This document shows, in pieces, positions 45,344-53,317 of a DNA stretch of 64,000 nucleotides. Origin of the DNA: JACCTU01 sp963809175 (lineage in GTDB: Bacteria; Actinomycetota; Thermoleophilia; Gaiellales; Gaiellaceae); assembly GCA_963809175.1 (NCBI GenBank), contig CAWEIK010000001.1:496001-560000 (forward strand), given 5' to 3'. Under the pieces are notes generated by a model, which saw nothing but the letters and a program-made list of their open reading frames with translations, ran no database searches and had not been told where the DNA came from. Position 1 is the stretch's first letter. Each line of letters begins with the position of its first letter. The position numbers were made by a program, and so were the translations under genes.

Positions 45344-46069
45344 GGAGAACCTCCTTCAGGGTGTCGCCACGGAGCCCGCGGCGGAGCGTCTCGAGCGGGA
45401 TCACCTCGTCGGGCGGGATGTTCCCGAGGTTGACCTCGGGGCCGAGCGTCTTCACGAACCACGCCTGCGCGGACTTCGTCGGCGCCTCGAAGATGACGTT
45501 CGTCGGGGTCGACCGCGTCCGCGATCTCCGCGATCAGCTCGGTGCGCATGCCGCCGGACGAGTCGAAGATGCCGGCGGTGCCGCCCTCGCGCGCCTCGGT
45601 GATCACCTTCCACGCGCCGGCGTCCAGCTCCTCGCGGAGCCAGCGCGTCCACTCGTCCGCGCGAGTACTCGACCGACGGAGTCCTTCGACCCGACCTCGG
45701 AGAGCACGGTGAAGTCGCGCGCGAAGTCGGCGATCAGCTCGAGCTTCCGCTCGCGCGGGATGTCGACCGTCCCGTCGGAGATCTCGACGTGCGTCAGCCC
45801 GAGCTCTCGCAGCCACGACTTGTACTCGTCGAGCTTGCCCTTCGCGTAGACGACCTCGAAGAACGTGCCGCCGATCACGACCGGCTTCTCGCGCAGCACC
45901 TCCAGCTTGCGCTTGAGGTTCGGGGTGACGTACGCGGTGCCCCAGCCGAGCTTGACGACGTCGATGTAGACGCCCGAGGTCTCGAGCACGTCCTCCCACG
46001 CCGCGCGGGCCGAGGCCCTTGTCGATCACGTGGGTCAGGCCGCCGGCTGCGGGGCTCAAAGTCGAGCAA
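45330..46069 (-). CDS. comA: phosphosulfolactate synthase (ComA), several frameshifts
   Basis: Pieces match ComA/YitD: D-V-V-K-L-G-W-G-T-A-Y, LKRKLEVLREKPVVIGGTFF, VEISDGTVDIPRERKLELI, KVITEAREGGTAGIFDSSGG, and after repair T-N-V-I-F-E-A-P. The enzyme adds sulfite to phosphoenolpyruvate, giving (R)-phosphosulfolactate. The start is TTG 46069 in the tail of the fumarase beta gene; the end TAA at 45330-45332 overlaps cysH, whose ribosome site lies inside the last ComA codons. Breaks near 46040, 46012, 45664, 45655 and 45508 are mostly single extra bases. About 245 residues when repaired. I infer the gene is functional and the consensus faulty, but a real pseudogene cannot be ruled out. Confidence 0.75.
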
Positions 46070-46643
46070 AGAGCTCCTTCAGCTTCTCCTGCGCGCGCTC
46101 CTGCACGTCGTGGTAGAGCGAGTTGCCGTGCGCGTCGATCCCGACGGTCAGCGGGCCGAAGTCCTTGACGCGGAACTTCCAGAGGCACTCGGGCATCAGC
46201 TCTTCCCAGGCGACCTCCTCGATCTCCTCGATCTGCGTCGTCTCGAGCGCGGCCGCGCCGCCGACGATCGCGAAGTAGACCATCCCGAGCCGGCGCATCG
46301 GCTCGATCGCCTCGTCGGGGAAGCCGCCCTTGCCGCAGATGGCCCGAACGCCGTACTGCGTCCCGAGCGGCTCGGTGAAGCGCACCATGCGGGCGCTCGT
46401 CGTCGTGCCGATGCAGACCTTCTCGTACTTGCCGCTCTCCAGCTTGCGGACACCGGGGGCGGTGTGGAGCAGGAACGCGCCGCCCAGGTCCATCGGCGGC
46501 TCGACGCCCTGGTCGAAGATCCGGACCTGCGTCCGGTCGCGGATGCCGATGATGTGGCCCTGAACGGTGACCTCGTCGCCGGCGCGGAGCTTGAGGATCT
46601 CCTGCGGGTCGGTGATCGGGAACGTGACTTCGTGCGTGGCCAT
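46056..46643 (-). CDS. class I fumarase-type hydro-lyase, beta subunit
   Basis: A 195-residue protein similar to the C-terminal (beta) part of iron-sulfur fumarases and tartrate dehydratases: TVQGHIIGIRDRTQVRIFDQ, F-L-L-H-T-A-P-G, C-G-K-G-G-F-P-D-E and VYFAIVGGAAALETTQIEEI. The substrate-binding segment is I-G-T-T-T-S-A-R-M-V (78-87), where fumarases and tartrate dehydratases usually have G-P-T-T-x-x-R-M-D/E. That change hints at a different substrate. ATG 46643 is in TGATG with the alpha gene. Reversible hydration of fumarate to malate is the default activity. Confidence 0.8.
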   Translation of the reverse strand: MATHEVTFPITDPQEILKLRAGDEVTVQGHIIGIRDRTQVRIFDQGVEPPMDLGGAFLLHTAPGVRKLESGKYEKVCIGTTTSARMVRFTEPLGTQYGVRAICGKGGFPDEAIEPMRRLGMVYFAIVGGAAALETTQIEEIEEVAWEELMPECLWKFRVKDFGPLTVGIDAHGNSLYHDVQERAQEKLKELFARL

Positions 46644-47542
46644 CAGAACTCCCGGTCGAAGTCGACGGTGCCGTCGGGCGCGATGTGCGCGGACGCGCGC
46701 CGCGCCGCCCAGCACTGGTAGTTGACCGCGACGGGGTTCAGCGTCATGTGCGTGTCCGCGTGCTCGATGTGGCACTGCAGCACGGTCACGTCGCCGCCGA
46801 GGCCCATCGGGCCGATCCCGGTCTCGTTCAGCAGCGCGAAGAGCTCGTCCTCGAGCTGCGCGACGAGCGGGTCGCCGTTTCGCGTGCCGATCGGGCGCAT
46901 GATCGCCTCCTTCGCGAGGTACATCGCGTAGTCGGCGCTGCCGCCGATGCCGACGCCGACGATCCCCGGCGGGCACGGCTTGCCGCCGGCGCCGACGATC
47001 GACTCGAGCACGAACTGCTTGACGCCCTTCACGCCGTCGGCGGGGACGCACATCTTCAGGAAGCTCATGTTCTCCGAGCCCGAGCCCTTCGGCACGCACT
47101 TCACGTCGAGGCCGTCCCAGTCGTCGATGAACTCCCAGTGCACGATCGGGAGGCGGTAGCCGATGTTCGGCCCGGTGTTCTCGCGCGTGATCGTGTGCAC
47201 GGCGTTCGAGCGCAGCGGGTGCTCGATCGTCGCGCGCGCGGTGCCGTCGCGCAGCCCCTCGTAGATCCGCGCCGGGTGGAGCGGGAAGTGCTCGCCGACG
47301 CGGCAGTGGTAGACGGCGATGCCGGTGTCCTGGCAGACGAGGTTCTTCTCGCTGTCGGCGATGTTGATGTTGCGGTGGATCGTCTCGAGCACGCGCTTGC
47401 CGGGCACGGACGTCTCGAGCGCGCGCGCGTCCGAGAGCGCGTCGCGGAGGTCCTGCGGGATGTCCTTCAGCGCCCAGACGTAGAGGTGCGCCGCGGCGTC
47501 CTCGACGGTGTGCTGCAGGTCTGTCGTTGTGATCGTGCTCAT
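46643..47542 (-). CDS. class I fumarase-type hydro-lyase, alpha subunit
   Basis: A 299-residue Fe-S hydro-lyase subunit. C70 in C-Q-D-T-G, C149 in K-C-V-P-K-G-S-G-S-E-N and C190 in G-K-P-C-P-P-G-I-V-G-V-G-I-G-G are the expected ligands of the [4Fe-4S] cluster that binds the substrate hydroxyl. PLGxxxxTREN-like features appear as ITRENTGPNIGYRLP. It works with the beta subunit. Start ATG 47542 overlaps the flavoprotein stop by 4 bp. Length is normal for separate alpha subunits. Confidence 0.85.
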   Translation of the reverse strand: MSTITTTDLQHTVEDAAAHLYVWALKDIPQDLRDALSDARALETSVPGKRVLETIHRNINIADSEKNLVCQDTGIAVYHCRVGEHFPLHPARIYEGLRDGTARATIEHPLRSNAVHTITRENTGPNIGYRLPIVHWEFIDDWDGLDVKCVPKGSGSENMSFLKMCVPADGVKGVKQFVLESIVGAGGKPCPPGIVGVGIGGSADYAMYLAKEAIMRPIGTRNGDPLVAQLEDELFALLNETGIGPMGLGGDVTVLQCHIEHADTHMTLNPVAVNYQCWAARRASAHIAPDGTVDFDREF

Positions 47543-48720
47543 GCCTTCGCTTTCTCCGCGGCGGCCTTGCCTGCTCGGCGGCCGAACACGGTGCACTCGA
47601 GGAGGGAGTTGCCCATCATGCGATTCCGTCCGTGCGTGCCGCCCGCGATCTCGCCGGCGGCGAAGAGCCCTTCGATCGTCGTCTCGCCGTGCTCGTCGAT
47701 CACGAGCCCGCCGTTCTGGTAGTGGAGGACCGGGTACGTGAAGAGCGGCTCGCGCAGCGGGTCGATGCCCCCGCGCCGGTAGCGCCGCAGCATGTACGGG
47801 AGCGAGATCTCTGCGTCGGCCTCGGAGATGCGCGTCGTGTCGAGGTAGACGGCAGGTCGCCCGTCGGGCGTCTCGACTCCCTTGCCGCTCGCGACCTCGT
47901 CGACGATCGCCTGCGAGACGGCGTCGCGCGGTCCGAGCGAGTCGGTGAACTCCTCGCCGTCGGCGTTCAGCAGCACGGCGCCGTAGGCGCGCGTCGTCTC
48001 GGGGATCGAGTAGCCCTGCATCGTCTCCGGCCACGCGCCGCCGTTCGGGTGGTACTGGAGCGCGTCGAGGTCGCGGGCCTCCGCGCCGAGGCCGAGCGCG
48101 ATCTGGGTCACCTCGCCGGTCGCGCCGGGGTGGTTCGTCGAGAGCTCGCCGCGCTCCTCCGCCTCGCGGAAGCAGCGGCCGCCGGCAGCGAGGACGACGG
48201 TCGCGGCCTCGATCGTTTGCTCGCCGACCCGGGCGCGCCAGCCGTGCTCCGTCTGCACGAGCTCGGACAGCGGCGACTTCGGGAACGTGTCGGTCGACGA
48301 GGACTCGACGGCTTGGCGCAGCGCCTTCGTGATCGCGTGCCCCGTCCGGTCGCCGACCTGCAGGAGGCGCTTGCGCGTGGCGCCGCCGCAGCGTGCGAGG
48401 CGGTAGCCGCCGTTCTCCCGCGTGAACTCGACGCCGAGCTCCTCGAGCCAGTGGATCGCAGAGGGCGCCTCGCTGGTCAGGACCTCGACGAGCCGACGGT
48501 CGGCGGTCTCGTGGCTCGACGTCCAGACGTCCTCGGCGTGGGTCTCCGGCGAGTCGTCGTCCCCGAAGGCGGCCTGGATCCCGCCCTGGGCTTTGGCGGA
48601 GTTGCAGCTCTGCAGCGCGTCCTTCGTCGCCACGGCGACGCTCGCGCCGGCCCGCTCGGCGGCGACGGCGGCGGCCAGGCCCGAGGCCCCGCTGCCGATC
48701 ACGAGCAGGTCGTAGGGCAC
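47539..48720 (-). CDS. FrdA/AspO-like FAD-dependent oxidoreductase, short form
   Basis: A 393-residue flavoprotein. FAD-binding GSGASGLAAA (9-18), S-C-N-S-A-K-A-Q-G-G, the substrate-site HPNG (224-227), E-T-T-R (241-244), GPRDAVSQ (263-270, holding the Arg that acts as proton donor in fumarate reductase) and H-Y-Q-N-G-G (333-338). It ends soon after the FAD domain, so the C-terminal helical domain of SdhA, FrdA and AspO (about 540-600 residues) is missing. It begins at GTG 48720 and heads the operon. A fumarate, succinate or aspartate-type reaction is possible; no Fe-S or anchor subunit is encoded nearby. Confidence 0.7.
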   Translation of the reverse strand: MPYDLLVIGSGASGLAAAVAAERAGASVAVATKDALQSCNSAKAQGGIQAAFGDDDSPETHAEDVWTSSHETADRRLVEVLTSEAPSAIHWLEELGVEFTRENGGYRLARCGGATRKRLLQVGDRTGHAITKALRQAVESSSTDTFPKSPLSELVQTEHGWRARVGEQTIEAATVVLAAGGRCFREAEERGELSTNHPGATGEVTQIALGLGAEARDLDALQYHPNGGAWPETMQGYSIPETTRAYGAVLLNADGEEFTDSLGPRDAVSQAIVDEVASGKGVETPDGRPAVYLDTTRISEADAEISLPYMLRRYRRGGIDPLREPLFTYPVLHYQNGGLVIDEHGETTIEGLFAAGEIAGGTHGRNRMMGNSLLECTVFGRRAGKAAAEKAKA

Positions 48721-48756
48721 GCATCGACTCTACCTGCTATTCGCTAATCAATCACA

Positions 48757-48776
48757 TGAGGTTTGCTTATACCTCA
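48757..48776. promoter_or_regulatory. inverted repeat upstream of the flavoprotein operon
   Basis: TGAGGT-TTGCTTAT-ACCTCA, a perfect 6-bp inverted repeat with an 8-bp spacer, 37 bp before the flavoprotein start. The region 48721-48776 is AT-rich for this genome. The spacer TTGCTTAT also occurs (other strand) at the start of the lysR gene, so a LysR-type site is possible. The repeat overlaps the stop of the alcohol dehydrogenase gene. Confidence 0.4.
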
Positions 48777-49728
48777 CCAGATCGAGCGGTAGAGCGCCTC
48801 GAGCTCCTCGACCGTGGCTGGACGGGGGTTCGCGAGGTTCCCGGCGCGCGCGGCAGCCGCCTCGGCCAGCCCCGGGAGGTCGGCTTCGGGGACGCCGACG
48901 TCGCGAAGGCGGGTCGGCCCGGAGAGGGCGGCGAGCTCCTCGACCTTCGCCGGCGGGATCGTCTGCCGCGCCGATCGCCTCGCCGAAGCGACGCACGGCC
49001 TCGGGGGCGAGCTCGGCGTTGAACCGAAGCGCGGCCGGCAGGACGATCGCGTTCATCGTGCCGTGCGGCAGCCCGTAGGTCCCGCCGACGGCCTGGGCCA
49101 TCGCGTGGCCGAGCCCGAGCCCCGCGAGCGCGAGCGCCTCGCCGGCGTGCGCTGCGCCCTCGAGCAGGTGCGTTCGCAGCTCCAGGTCCTCGGGCTGCTC
49201 GAGGACGAGCGGCAGCAGCTCGGCGATCAGCCGCGCCCCAGCGAGCGCTTGCTCGTCGCCCTCGTCGTTTCGCCCCTTGACGTAGAGCGCCTCGGCGGTG
49301 TGAGCGAGCGCGTTCATCGCGGTGCCGCCCGACTCCGCCCGCGGCAGTCCGAGCGTGAGCTTCGGGTCGTAGACGATCCCTGCCAGGCGCGCGCCGCTGC
49401 CACCGCCGACCATCTTCCGCTCGGGGTCGCGCCTGCCGAAGGTCGGCGTCCACTCCGAGCCCGAGTACGTGGTCGGGACCGAGACGAGTGGGAGCTCGCG
49501 CGCTGCGGACGGCGCCTTCGCCGTGTCGATCGCGCTTCCACCGCCGACCGCGAGCACGCCGTCGACGTCGTCCGGTGCCTCGATTTGGTGCGAGGGGATC
49601 TCGCGCCAGGTTGCCGCGGCAGGAAGGTCGAGCGACGACCACCGCTCGCTCGCGACGAGGAGCGGGCGCTCGATGCCGAGCTCCGCGAGCACCTCCGGGA
49701 GCGCGTCGAGCCCCCAGCGGACGATCAC
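48774..49728 (-). CDS. iron-type alcohol dehydrogenase, maleylacetate reductase-like, one frameshift
   Basis: Starts at GTG 49728 in a GTGA overlap with lysR. GVLAVGGGSAIDTAKA binds NAD; VSVPTTYSGSEWTPTFG, ALAHTAEALYVKGRN, GLGHAMAQAVGGTYGLPHG and the metal-binding His residues in those stretches are typical of the maleylacetate reductase branch. An extra base near 48965 breaks the last 60 residues, which then end in TVEELEALYRSIW. Fe-ADHs of this kind also act on sulfonated aldehydes in some bacteria, and the sulfonate-like operon next door makes that worth considering. Substrate not known. Confidence 0.7.
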
Positions 49729-50618
49729 GCCAGGCGTTCCTTGCCGAACGCCACGAAGGCCTCGGCGACGCGGGTCGGCGACTTGCGCGCGGCGCGCACG
49801 AGCGAAACGTCGCGCACGAGGTTCAGCCCGCGCACGCGTGCCTCGCCGAGCCGGTTCGCGGCGAGGTCGGCCTCGACGGCCGACCGCGAGATGAACGTGA
49901 CGCCGTAGCCCGCCAGGACCGCGCTCCGCACGGACTCCTGCAGGCCGAGCTCGAGCGGCACGTCGAAGTCGCGCAGGCGCTCGCCGCTCCGTCGCAACTC
50001 GTCCTCGAGCAGCTGGCGCACGCCGCCGCCTTCCTGCATCACGATCAGCGGTTGCTTGCGGAGCTCGTCGAGCGTGACGGTGCGGCCCGCGAAGGGATGG
50101 TCCGGCGGCGTGGCGAGGATCACCTCGTCGCGGAAGAACGGCTCGAACGCGACGCCGCGCTGCCGGCGCGCGGCGCCGACGATGCCAAGCTCCAGCTCGC
50201 GCGCAGCGACGTGCTCGACGACGGCGTGCGTGTCGGCCACCGTCAGCGAGACCTTGACGCCGGGGTTCTCGGCCTGGAACTCGCAGAGCAGGAGCGGCAG
50301 CACGATCGCGGCCGGGCCGGTCGAGGCGCCCAGGTCGAGCGTGCCCGTGAGCTCGCCTTCCCCGACCGTCGCGACGTCCTCGAGCAGCTGGTCCTCGAGC
50401 GCGAGCATCCGCTGCGCACTGCGATAGAGCCTGCGGCCGGCCTCGGTGGGCTCGACGCGGCGCCCCGAGCGGTCGAGCAGCTGCCGACCGAGCCGCTTTT
50501 CCAGGGCCCTGATCTGAAGGCTGACGGCGGGCTGCGTGACCCCGAGCCGCTCGGCCGCCTGCGAGAAGCTCTTCCGCTCGACGACCGCGCAGAACGCGGC
50601 GAGCTGACGCGTGTCCAT
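49725..50618 (-). CDS. LysR family transcriptional regulator
   Basis: A 297-residue LysR regulator. N-terminal winged helix: AFCAVVERKSFSQAAERLGV, then TQPAVSLQIRALEKRLGRQL. The effector domain has L-G-A-S-T-G-P-A-A-I-V-L-P, and VMQEGGGVRQLLEDELRR. It looks closer to the CysL/YtlI-type sulfur regulators than to catabolic ones, but I cannot separate these by eye. ATG 50618; TTG 50624 is an alternative. ATAA-N7-TTAT overlaps its start region, a possible autoregulatory LysR box. Followed directly by the iron ADH and the flavoprotein/sulfur operon. Confidence 0.8.
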   Translation of the reverse strand: MDTRQLAAFCAVVERKSFSQAAERLGVTQPAVSLQIRALEKRLGRQLLDRSGRRVEPTEAGRRLYRSAQRMLALEDQLLEDVATVGEGELTGTLDLGASTGPAAIVLPLLLCEFQAENPGVKVSLTVADTHAVVEHVAARELELGIVGAARRQRGVAFEPFFRDEVILATPPDHPFAGRTVTLDELRKQPLIVMQEGGGVRQLLEDELRRSGERLRDFDVPLELGLQESVRSAVLAGYGVTFISRSAVEADLAANRLGEARVRGLNLVRDVSLVRAARKSPTRVAEAFVAFGKERLA

Positions 50619-50633
50619 AAGCAACGATTATGA

Positions 50634-50657
50634 CTGGCGTGACCCTTCCTACGCCAG
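50634..50657. promoter_or_regulatory. inverted repeat between nhaP and lysR
   Basis: CTGGCGT-N10-ACGCCAG, a perfect 7-bp stem in the 42-bp gap between the antiporter stop and the lysR start. It has no T-run, so it could be a weak terminator or a binding site for lysR control. Confidence 0.35.
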
Positions 50658-50660
50658 CGC

Positions 50661-52251
50661 CTAGGTGTCCAACCGCAGCTGCTCGAGCGCGAGATCGCGC
50701 AGGACCCGGTGCATCACTTCGTCGGAGATCACGCCGGCGCGGCGCGCTTCGAGCACGGCCTGCTCCTCCGCCTGCAGCAGCTCGCGGCGGACGTGCTGGT
50801 ACGCCTGAGAGCGCTCCTCGATCTCGCTCCGGTCGTCGTCCAGCCGCTCGCGGAATCGGTTCGCTCGGAACTCGTACTGCCCCCGGAGCCGCTCCGCGGT
50901 GTCCGGCGCGGACCTCACCGGACTCGACCAGCTCCTCGAGCCGAACGAGCGCGGCCTCGGCGGCGCGGATCCTCGCTCTGGCCTCTTCGACCCCCGCCGC
51001 TCCGTCGTCCTCGAGGCCGACGAGCTTGATCAGGAGCGGCAGCGTCAGCCCTTGCAGGACGAGGGTCGCGAGGATCACGGACGAGGCGAGAAAGATGATG
51101 ATGTCCCGTCCGGGGAACGGCGCGCCGCCCTCGATCGTCAGCGGGATCGCGAGCGCCGCGGCGAGCGACACGCCTCCACGCATCCCCGCCCAGCCGAGGA
51201 CGAGCGGGATCCGCCAGGTCGGGTACGGGTCGCGCTCCCTGATCTTTCGGAACAGGAAGCGCGGGACGTACGCGAGCGGGAAGACGAACGCCAGCCGGAT
51301 CAGGATCACCGCCGCGCAGACGCCGGCCGCCGAGAGCGCGAGCTCGCTCGTCGACCACCCGTCGAGCTCGCCGAGCACGCGCGGAATCTGCAGCCCGATG
51401 AGGGCGAAGAGCGCCGCGTTGAGAATGAACGTCAGGATCGTCCAGAAGGCCTCACCGTGCAGCCGGGTCTCCGCGTTCGTGAGCTCGGGCGTGTACCAGC
51501 CCATGTACAGGCCGACCGTGACCGCCGCGAGCACCGCCGAGACGCCGAGCGCCTCGGCAGGAAGGTAGGCGAGGTACGCGGTGATGAGCGCGACGGTGAT
51601 CTCGGTCGGCGGGTCGTCGAGGCGCTTGCGCACCTGACGCACGACGTAGCCGACGGCAAGGCCGACTGCGATGCCGCCGACCACGTTGATGACGAGCTCC
51701 GCGCCCGCCTCCCAGAGCGAGAACGTGCCCGCCACCGTCGCGACGACCGCCGTCCGGTAGAAGACGAGCGCGCTCGCGTCGTTCACGAGGCTCTCGCCCT
51801 CGATCACGGTGATCAGCCGACGCGGGACGCCGAGGCGTCGCCCGATCGAGGTGGCGGCGATCGGGTCGGTGGGAGAGACGATCGCACCGAGCACGAACGC
51901 CGCCGGCCACGTCAGGTCGTCGACGAGCCAGTGCGCGACGACGGCGACGCCCGCCATGGTCGCGGCGACGAGCCCGATCGCGAGCAGGGAGATCGGCCTC
52001 AGGTTCGCGCGGAGGTCGCGCACCGAGGTGAAGAACGCCGACGAGTACAGCAGCGGCGGCAGGAACCCGAGCAGGATCACCTCCGGCGGGAGCTCGAACT
52101 CGGGCAGACCGGGGACGAACGCGAGCGCGAGCCCGCCCAGCACCAGGAGGATCGGGTACGGGATCCGCAGGACGGGCGCGAGGACGACGAGAACCCCGAC
52201 GCCGAGGAGCAACCCGACGAGTTGCCACAGCTCGCGAGAGTGGAAATCCAC
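50661..52251 (-). CDS. Na+/H+ antiporter (NhaP/CPA1 family), one frameshift
   Basis: About 530 residues with 12-13 helices. CPA1 marks: FLPPLLYSSAFFTSVRDLR, GAIVSPTDPIAATSIGRRLG, VIEGESLVNDASALVFYRTA and GWAGMRGGVSLAAALAIPL. These supply the Asp pair of the ion-binding site. A cytoplasmic tail with heptad-like E/R/L content follows; an extra base near 50910 splits it, and the repaired tail ends D-L-A-L-E-Q-L-R-L-D-T. GTG 52251 faces the divergent DUF354 gene 22 bp away. It should exchange Na+ or K+ for protons. Confidence 0.85.
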
Positions 52252-52273
52252 CCGGCAACGATAGTTTGCCCCG

Positions 52274-53278
52274 GTGAAGGTCTGGATCGACATGACGGCG
52301 GCCGCGCACGTGCTCGTGTTCCGGCCGTTGATCGAGCTGCTGCGGGCACGCGGTGACGAGGTGGAGATCACCTCGCGCGACTACGGACAGACACTCCAGT
52401 TGCTCGAGCTGCACGGCCTTCAAGCGGAGGTGATCGGCCGTCACGCGGGCCGCGGACGAGTGAACAAGGCGCGCGCGATGGTGTCGCGGCTACGGGCGCT
52501 GCGGCGATGGGCGCGCGACAGAGACTTCGACGTCGCGTTTGCGCACGGCTCGCACGAGCTCACCATCACTGCGCGGCGGCTCGGCATCCCGAGCTCGAAC
52601 ACGTTCGACTACGAGTGGGCGCGGCTGCAGCATCAACTCGGCTGCCGTGCGGCGACGAAGGTGGTCGTGCCCGACACGATCCCGCCGGAACGCCTCCGGC
52701 CCTACGGCGTCGACGAGCGCAAGCTGCTCCAGTACGAGGGCCTGAAAGAGGAGTACTACCTCGCCGACTTCGAGCCGAACTCCGCGGCGCTCGAACCCTG
52801 GGACCTCGACCCGAACCGCCTGCTCGTGGTGCTCCGACCTCCGCCCGACGTCGCGCTCTACCACCGGCACGCCAACCCGTTGTTCCCGCAGACGCTCGAC
52901 GTCCTCGGCCGTCGGGATGACGTGCACGCGTTCGTCATCCCCCGCACGGATGAGCAGCGCCGTTTCGTGCAGGGGCTCGAGCTCCCGTCCGTGATCGTTC
53001 CGGAGCGCGCCGTCGACGCGCAGAGCCTGATCGCGTTCTCCGACCTCGTCGTCTCGGCCGGCGGGACGATGAACCGCGAGGCGGTGGCCCTCGGCGTCCC
53101 GGTCTACACGACGTTCGGCGGACGGCTCGGTGGCGTGGACGAGGCGCTGATTCGGGAGCGGCGGCTCGTGCCGCTGACCGACCCGCAGGCTCTCGAGCTA
53201 CGGAAGCGGGAGGGAGATTTGCCCCGAATCCGGCGGGATCCTCGGATCCTGCTCGACCTTCTGCTCGCGGCCTGTTAG
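52274..53278 (+). CDS. DUF354 family protein
   Basis: A 334-residue protein starting at GTG 52274 with K-V-W-I-D-M-T-A-A-A-H-V-L-V-F-R, D-E-V-E-I-T-S-R-D-Y and VAFAHGSHELTITARRLGIP, the DUF354 pattern. The C-terminal half has LVVSAGGTMNREAVALGVPV, which resembles the donor-binding region of GT-B enzymes such as MurG or UDP-GlcNAc 2-epimerase. A sugar-nucleotide-related function is plausible. It is transcribed alone; the next gene starts after a hairpin region. Confidence 0.7.
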   Translation: MKVWIDMTAAAHVLVFRPLIELLRARGDEVEITSRDYGQTLQLLELHGLQAEVIGRHAGRGRVNKARAMVSRLRALRRWARDRDFDVAFAHGSHELTITARRLGIPSSNTFDYEWARLQHQLGCRAATKVVVPDTIPPERLRPYGVDERKLLQYEGLKEEYYLADFEPNSAALEPWDLDPNRLLVVLRPPPDVALYHRHANPLFPQTLDVLGRRDDVHAFVIPRTDEQRRFVQGLELPSVIVPERAVDAQSLIAFSDLVVSAGGTMNREAVALGVPVYTTFGGRLGGVDEALIRERRLVPLTDPQALELRKREGDLPRIRRDPRILLDLLLAAC

Positions 53279-53281
53279 AAC

Positions 53282-53311
53282 CTCCCTCGTCAAGGACACC
53301 TTCGAGGGGAG
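53282..53311 (+). promoter_or_regulatory. 5' hairpin covering the PhoX ribosome site
   Basis: CTCCCTCG (53282-53289) can pair, with one bulge, with CGAGGGGAG (53303-53311). The 3' arm contains the GGGGAGAGGG ribosome site for GTG 53318. It could hide the site, or act as a terminator for DUF354. Confidence 0.35.
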
Positions 53312-53317
53312 AGGGTT

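Noticed and set aside
48748..52371. A single 1200-residue protein spanning the antiporter, LysR and alcohol dehydrogenase region
   Set aside because: This long open frame comes from high GC content plus an indel near 50910; the three separate families each have clear starts and motifs.
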